In this document: positions 14,931-18,754 of the stretch, piece by piece
Layout of the letters: each line of letters opens with the position of its first letter
Numbering within the stretch: the stretch's first letter is position 1
Program-made: the position numbers and the translations under genes
Assembly (NCBI GenBank): GCA_964619055.1
Contig: CAZUDB010000062.1
Span: 1 to 18,754 of the forward strand
Length of the DNA stretch: 18,754 bases
Direction of reading: 5' to 3'
Source of the DNA: CAYVUM01 sp964619055
Lineage (GTDB): Bacteria > Pseudomonadota > Alphaproteobacteria > Rhodospirillales > Defluviicoccaceae
Notes under the pieces: model-generated
Told to the model about the DNA's origin: nothing
The model's input: the letters and a program-made list of their open reading frames with translations, nothing else
The model's database searches: none

Positions 14931-16240
14931 GATACTCCGGTGGGACGTGCCCGATTAAGGCGGAGCGCAACGGAGCGGGCGTGCGCATCCAGGCCCTCCG
15001 CTTCGGCGAGCGTGACCGCGGCGGGACCGATCGCCGCTAGTGAACCGGCATTACATCCGATAATGGTCGATCGCTTCATGAAGTCGAGCACGCCCAGCCC
15101 GGACGAGAAGCGGGCTCGGCGCCCCGTCGGCAGCACGTGATTGGGCCCAGCCACATAGTCGCCCATGGCCTCGGGCGTGAGCACGCCCAAAAATACCGCT
15201 CCCGCGTGGCGGACGGTGTCAAGCAGCGGACCCGGATCGGCAACGGCGAGTTGCAGATGCTCCGGCGCAAATCGATCGACGATGGCCGGTGCATCCGCCA
15301 GGGAGGGCACGACGATGATAATGCCGTGGTTCTCCCAACTTGCGCCGGCCACATCGCGACGAGGCAGTGTCTTCAACTGATCGTCAACAGCGCGCATCAC
15401 ACGGTCGGCGAAAGCCGCATCGTCCGTAATCAGGATCGACTGCGCAGCGGTGTCATGCTCCGCTTGGGCGAGCAGGTCTGCGGCAATCCAGGCCGCATCT
15501 GGGGTTCCGTCACACACGATCAGCACTTCCGATGGGCCGGCAATCATATCGATGCCGACCGTGCCGAAGACCTGTCGCTTTGCCGTCGCAACATACGCAT
15601 TTCCGGGACCGACAATGACGTCCACGGGACGGACGGTCGCGGTTCCATAAGCCAGTGCACCGACGGCTTGAGCCCCACCGATCCGAAAGATCTCTGTAAC
15701 ACCCGCCAGATGAGCGGCCACAAGCACATGGGCATTCAATGCGCCGTCCGGTGCCGGCACCACCATCGCCACACGCTCAACCCCCGCCACCCGGGCGGGA
15801 ATAGCGTTCATCAGGACGGACGTTGGGTAGGCTGCCGTTCCACCGGGAACGTAGACACCAGCCGCGTCGACGGGTCGCCAGCGCCATCCAAGACGCACAC
15901 CGACCTCATCCGTGAAGTCCTCATTGGCCGGCAACTGGCGTTGGTGGAACACCTTGATCCGAGCCGCCGCCGTGCGCAGAGCCTGCAAGACATCCTCATC
16001 GCACGATCGCACGGCCGTTTCGATCTCCTGTTCCGCCACTCGCATGTTTGCGACCGTCAAGTCAAAACGGTCGAAGCGTTGCGTACAGTCGATAACGGCG
16101 GCGTCGCCATAAATTGCCACTGCAGCCAGGATTTCGGCGACGACGCGCTCCACTTCCGCCTCGCTCGCACGCTTAGCGTTGAGCGCCTCGGTCAGGCCGG
16201 CTTCAAAATCACCGGTGCCGGCGTCAAGCCGCAACGGCAC
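14927..16240 (-). CDS. hisD: Histidinol dehydrogenase
   Basis: HisD carries out the last two steps of histidine synthesis, oxidising L-histidinol to L-histidine with NAD+ and a zinc ion. At 437 residues it is full length. Zinc ligands are visible as Gln259 and His262 (LLAQAEHD), Asp361 (MGDYVAGPNH) and His420 (EGLDAH). The catalytic pair Glu327-His328 is in FAPEHLQL. GTG 16240 is supported by GGGAGG at 16247-16252, 6 bases upstream, and it overlaps the end of hisG by 17 bases. The 3' end overlaps the UPF0262 start by 4 bases. Confidence 0.97.
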   Translation of the reverse strand: MPLRLDAGTGDFEAGLTEALNAKRASEAEVERVVAEILAAVAIYGDAAVIDCTQRFDRFDLTVANMRVAEQEIETAVRSCDEDVLQALRTAAARIKVFHQRQLPANEDFTDEVGVRLGWRWRPVDAAGVYVPGGTAAYPTSVLMNAIPARVAGVERVAMVVPAPDGALNAHVLVAAHLAGVTEIFRIGGAQAVGALAYGTATVRPVDVIVGPGNAYVATAKRQVFGTVGIDMIAGPSEVLIVCDGTPDAAWIAADLLAQAEHDTAAQSILITDDAAFADRVMRAVDDQLKTLPRRDVAGASWENHGIIIVVPSLADAPAIVDRFAPEHLQLAVADPGPLLDTVRHAGAVFLGVLTPEAMGDYVAGPNHVLPTGRRARFSSGLGVLDFMKRSTIIGCNAGSLAAIGPAAVTLAEAEGLDAHARSVALRLNRARPTGVS

Positions 16241-16892
16241 CGACAGCCTCCCGGAAACGGCCGACCCAACGGCTGATATCCGCCGGCTGGGTTTTCCACG
16301 CCGTCCGGTTCACAGCCAAACGCGACGAAACGTGCGCGATCGCTTCCACCTCAATCAAGCCATTGGCCCGAAGCGTGGCACCCGTCGATACAAGGTCAAC
16401 GATGCGTTCGCAAAGGCCCAAGGCCGGTGCCAGCTCGATGGCGCCACTCAAGCGAATGCAATCGGCATGGACACCGCGTTCGGCGAAGTGGCGACTTGCG
16501 ATCTGAGGGTATTTGGTCGCGACACGGACATGGCTCCAGGTGGCCGGATCATCTGTGGAACCGAGCGTAACGGGCTCCGCCACTGCAACACGGCAACGGC
16601 CAATGCCCAAATCGACAGGGGCGTAAACGTCGGCATAGTCGAACTCCATGAGGACGTCCGAACCGACAACGCCCATTTGAGCAGCACCGAAGGCCACAAA
16701 GGTGGCCACATCGAAGCTGCGCACGCGAATGATATCAAGGCCCGGAACGTTCGTGCCGAACCGCAACGCTCGGCTATCGCCGTCGTCGAATGCTGCTTCC
16801 GGTTCGATCCCGACCCTGCTCAAGATCGCTCGCAACTCGCGAAGGATACGCCCCTTCGGAACGGCAAGCACCAGAGTGTCGCTGTTTGCCAC
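16224..16892 (-). CDS. hisG: ATP phosphoribosyltransferase, short form
   Basis: HisG catalyses the first committed step of histidine synthesis, joining ATP and PRPP. The conserved start LVLAVPKGRI, the VGSDVLME region and the DLVSTGATLRANGL PRPP-binding loop are present. At 222 residues it lacks the C-terminal regulatory ACT-like domain, so it is the short form, which in characterised cases needs HisZ; no hisZ is in this window. GTG 16892 is chosen because GAGG at 16898-16901 lies 5 bases upstream and the protein begins next to the conserved core. The alternative ATG 16931 adds 13 residues and has no ribosome binding site. It is 3' of murA and overlaps hisD by 17 bases. Confidence 0.93.
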   Translation of the reverse strand: MANSDTLVLAVPKGRILRELRAILSRVGIEPEAAFDDGDSRALRFGTNVPGLDIIRVRSFDVATFVAFGAAQMGVVGSDVLMEFDYADVYAPVDLGIGRCRVAVAEPVTLGSTDDPATWSHVRVATKYPQIASRHFAERGVHADCIRLSGAIELAPALGLCERIVDLVSTGATLRANGLIEVEAIAHVSSRLAVNRTAWKTQPADISRWVGRFREAVGAVAA

Positions 16893-16897
16893 GGTCG

Positions 16898-16901
16898 CCT
16901 C
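16898..16901 (-). promoter_or_regulatory. Ribosome binding site deciding the hisG start
   Basis: GAGG on the minus strand lies 5 bases upstream of GTG 16892. The ATG at 16931 is preceded only by a pyrimidine-rich stretch with no such motif. Confidence 0.5.
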
Positions 16902-16965
16902 TATGAACTGCCGATTATCCTGTCGCCCCATGCATAGGACCGTTCTGCGGCCAGGTCCATCGTCG

Positions 16966-18273
16966 TTAAGGCGCCTGGTCTGTCAACCGCTCGATCATCG
17001 CGCCACAGGTAGCGAGCTTCTGCTCGAGGCGCTCATATCCGCGATCAAGATGATAGACGCGATTGACGATGGTTTCGCCGCCGGCCGCCAACCCGGCCAA
17101 CACCAGCGAGACGGAAGCCCTCAGATCCGTCGCCATGACCTGGGCACCGGATAATCGCGGCACTCCACGCACAATCGCCGACGCACCGTGAACGTTGATA
17201 TCAGCCCCCATCCGACACAGCTCCGGCACATGCATGAACCGATTCTCGAACACGGTTTCCGTAACCATGGATGCGCCGTGGGCAACAGACATCAGGGCCA
17301 TGAACTGGGCCTGCATGTCCGTGGGAAAGCCCGGAAAGGGCTCGGTCATGACATCAACACCGCGCAACGAACCACGATGCCGGGCGATCCGAACGGCTCC
17401 ATTGCAGGCCCGCACCTCGGCGCCCGCGGCGGTGAGGACGTCGCTAAGAGATTCGAACAACTCCAGCCGCGTGCCCTCGAGCGTGATCTCACCGCCGGTG
17501 ATGGCGGCCGCGATGGCATAGGTGCCCGTCTCGATCCGGTCGGGAAGGACGGCATAGCGGGTGCCGTTGAGCCGTTCACGTCCTTGAATGCGAAGCGTAT
17601 CCGTTCCAATCCCCTGGATGTCGGCGCCCATCGCCACAAGGCACTGGGCCAAGTCCGCCACTTCCGGCTCTCGCGCGGCATTGGCCAGCACGGTTTCCCC
17701 GCGGGCGAGGGTCGCGGCCATCAGAAGGTTTTCGGTACCGCCGACGGTTACGGTGGGAAATACGATGCGTGCTCCGGTCAATCCATCCGGTGCCGATGCC
17801 TGCACATAACCTTCGCAAAGCTCGACCTCAGCCCCCAGTTGGGATAACGCTTTCAAGTGCAGATCGATGGGTCGGGTGCCGATGGCGCACCCGCCCGGGA
17901 GAGACACTCGGGCGCGCCCGGTGCGGGCAAGCAACGGGCCAAGCACCAGAACCGACGCACGCATGCGGCGAACAAGATCGTATGGCGCCGTCGTGTCACC
18001 AAGGTCGCCGGCCGTCAGAGTGATGGCATGATCCGGATCGGCCACGGCCGATGGGCCACCGGCCTCGCCATCGCACGCAGAAACGTTAACGCCCAACTCG
18101 GCCAAGAGGCGCGCCATGGTCCGGATGTCGACGACGCTTGGCAGGTTCTCGATGACCACAGTGTCGCGGGTGAGGAGCGCGCAAGCCATCAACGGCAATG
18201 CTGCGTTCTTGGCACCCGCGATGTTGATTGATCCCGAAAGCGGAGCGCCGCCCCGAATACGAATGCGATCCAT
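16966..18273 (-). CDS. murA: UDP-N-acetylglucosamine 1-carboxyvinyltransferase
   Basis: MurA transfers enolpyruvate from PEP to UDP-GlcNAc, the first committed step of peptidoglycan synthesis in the cytoplasm. At 435 residues it is full length. Lys22-Asn23 in GAKNAALP and the flexible-loop nucleophile Cys129 in LPGGCAIGTRPID are present. So are the PGFPTDMQ substrate loop and the C-terminal RGYERLEQ segment with the PEP-binding Arg. The Cys is intact, so no loss of the usual active-site residue is seen. ATG 18273 has a weak purine-rich AGAG upstream. hisG begins 34-73 bases downstream depending on its start, and the small basic protein gene lies 92 bases upstream in the same direction. Confidence 0.97.
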   Translation of the reverse strand: MDRIRIRGGAPLSGSINIAGAKNAALPLMACALLTRDTVVIENLPSVVDIRTMARLLAELGVNVSACDGEAGGPSAVADPDHAITLTAGDLGDTTAPYDLVRRMRASVLVLGPLLARTGRARVSLPGGCAIGTRPIDLHLKALSQLGAEVELCEGYVQASAPDGLTGARIVFPTVTVGGTENLLMAATLARGETVLANAAREPEVADLAQCLVAMGADIQGIGTDTLRIQGRERLNGTRYAVLPDRIETGTYAIAAAITGGEITLEGTRLELFESLSDVLTAAGAEVRACNGAVRIARHRGSLRGVDVMTEPFPGFPTDMQAQFMALMSVAHGASMVTETVFENRFMHVPELCRMGADINVHGASAIVRGVPRLSGAQVMATDLRASVSLVLAGLAAGGETIVNRVYHLDRGYERLEQKLATCGAMIERLTDQAP

Positions 18274-18365
18274 GGATACTCTAACGTGTTTGCCTTGGTG
18301 GGTCCGCTGCGGCCAAGATCCGACGAGTGGCGGGGGAACTGGTTGACGGCACCTGAGTCGAACGA

Positions 18366-18602
18366 TCAGGCGCTGGGTTTGTTGCTCAGGCGCGACGCGG
18401 TGGCTTCGGCCGCGGCACCGTCGTTTGGCTCAACGCAAGAGTCCTCAACGCGACTGCGCGAACGCTCTTGCGCCTTGCGACGACGCAGATTTTCGCGAAG
18501 CGCCTTGGCGAGCCGCTGTCGACGCCCGGGAGGGCTCGCGCCGTTGGTTGTCCTTGGGAACTCATCGTTAAGCTCGCGCATGATAGGCAACAGTGACGGC
18601 AT
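18366..18602 (-). CDS. Small basic protein of unknown function
   Basis: A 78-residue protein with an Arg/Lys-rich centre (RQRLAKALRENLRRRKAQER) that should form a strongly basic helix, and a hydrophilic tail. I recall small alphaproteobacterial proteins with a similar LRENLRRRKAQ core, but I cannot name a characterised family. ATG 18602 is chosen because GGAG at 18610-18613 lies 7 bases upstream; the in-frame GTG at 18608 would be 1 base away. It lies upstream of murA in the same direction and is divergent from tRNA-Thr. The basic helix could bind nucleic acid, which is inference only. Confidence 0.6.
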   Translation of the reverse strand: MPSLLPIMRELNDEFPRTTNGASPPGRRQRLAKALRENLRRRKAQERSRSRVEDSCVEPNDGAAAEATASRLSNKPSA

Positions 18603-18625
18603 GGCCACGCTCCGTCAAGGTACCC

Positions 18626-18654
18626 TTGCCACGTGGAATCGTCCGTGGCATGGT
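18626..18654 (+). promoter_or_regulatory. Candidate promoter of tRNA-Thr
   Basis: TTGCCA (18626-18631) and CATGGT (18649-18654) are spaced by exactly 17 bases, placing transcription about 18 bases before the tRNA. The -35 matches TTGACA at 5 of 6 positions; the -10 is weak. Confidence 0.35.
18627..18650. repeat. Inverted repeat overlapping the tRNA-Thr promoter candidate
   Basis: TGCCACG and CGTGGCA form perfect 7-base arms around a 10-base spacer, between the divergent small basic protein gene and tRNA-Thr. It overlaps the proposed -35 and -10 elements, so it could be an operator or a chance palindrome. Confidence 0.35.
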
Positions 18655-18679
18655 CGATCGAGGTTCTCCTGTTTCCGAT

Positions 18680-18754
18680 GCCGCCGTAGCTCAGGGGTAG
18701 AGCACACCCTTGGTAAGGGTGGGGTCGACAGTTCAATTCTGTCCGGCGGCACCA
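18680..18754 (+). tRNA. tRNA-Thr (anticodon GGU)
   Basis: The 75-base sequence folds as a cloverleaf with acceptor GCCGCCG/CGGCGGC. The D-arm begins TAGCTCAGGGG, the anticodon stem CACCC/GGGTG encloses TTGGTAA (anticodon GGU), and the T-arm GACAG/CTGTC encloses TTCAATT. The discriminator A and CCA end are encoded, and the window stops exactly at the last A. Confidence 0.95.

Noticed and set aside
15137..16276. 379-codon open frame on the plus strand
   Set aside because: It lies entirely opposite hisD and the end of hisG, which have complete catalytic motifs. Its translation is Arg/His-rich with no recognisable domain, as expected of an antisense shadow in G+C-rich DNA.

Overview
The window looks like a chromosomal segment of an alphaproteobacterium, most likely Rhodospirillales or a close relative. 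The evidence is the tig-clpP-clpX order, a UPF0262 protein between hisD and a low-molecular-weight phosphatase, a short-form HisG, the infA-maf-RNase E/G-yacG run, and generally G+C-rich genes. Nearly every protein gene is on the minus strand; only an AraC-type regulator and a tRNA-Thr are on the plus strand. No transposase, integrase, phage gene, CRISPR array or rRNA was seen.

Left core block (1-5211, minus strand): nnr (NAD(P)H-hydrate repair), tRNA-Leu(UAG), tig (trigger factor), clpP and clpX, read right to left. This is a protein folding and ATP-dependent proteolysis cluster. clpX runs to the left edge, is interrupted by an in-frame TAG at 54-56, and has several unexpected residues just before it.

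Middle accessory block (5212-11043): about 470 bases with no convincing gene, then three minus-strand genes in apparent operon order: an outer-membrane beta-barrel protein, a secreted DUF1254/DUF1214 protein and a secreted D-aminoacylase-like amidohydrolase. An AraC-family regulator is transcribed divergently from them. All three operon products carry export signals, so the block looks like a regulated envelope or periplasmic function of unknown substrate. The amidohydrolase gene is visibly more A+T-rich than the core genes. This block is the best candidate for something undescribed.

Right core block (11096-18602, minus strand): a small basic protein, murA, hisG, hisD, a UPF0262 protein, a low-molecular-weight phosphatase, infA, maf, an RNase E/G, yacG and tRNA-Phe(GAA). 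Most junctions are tight and several overlap, so much of it is probably co-transcribed, with an extra promoter before infA. It combines peptidoglycan precursor synthesis, histidine synthesis, translation initiation, nucleotide-pool cleaning, RNA processing and gyrase control. A divergent tRNA-Thr(GGU) ends exactly at the right edge.
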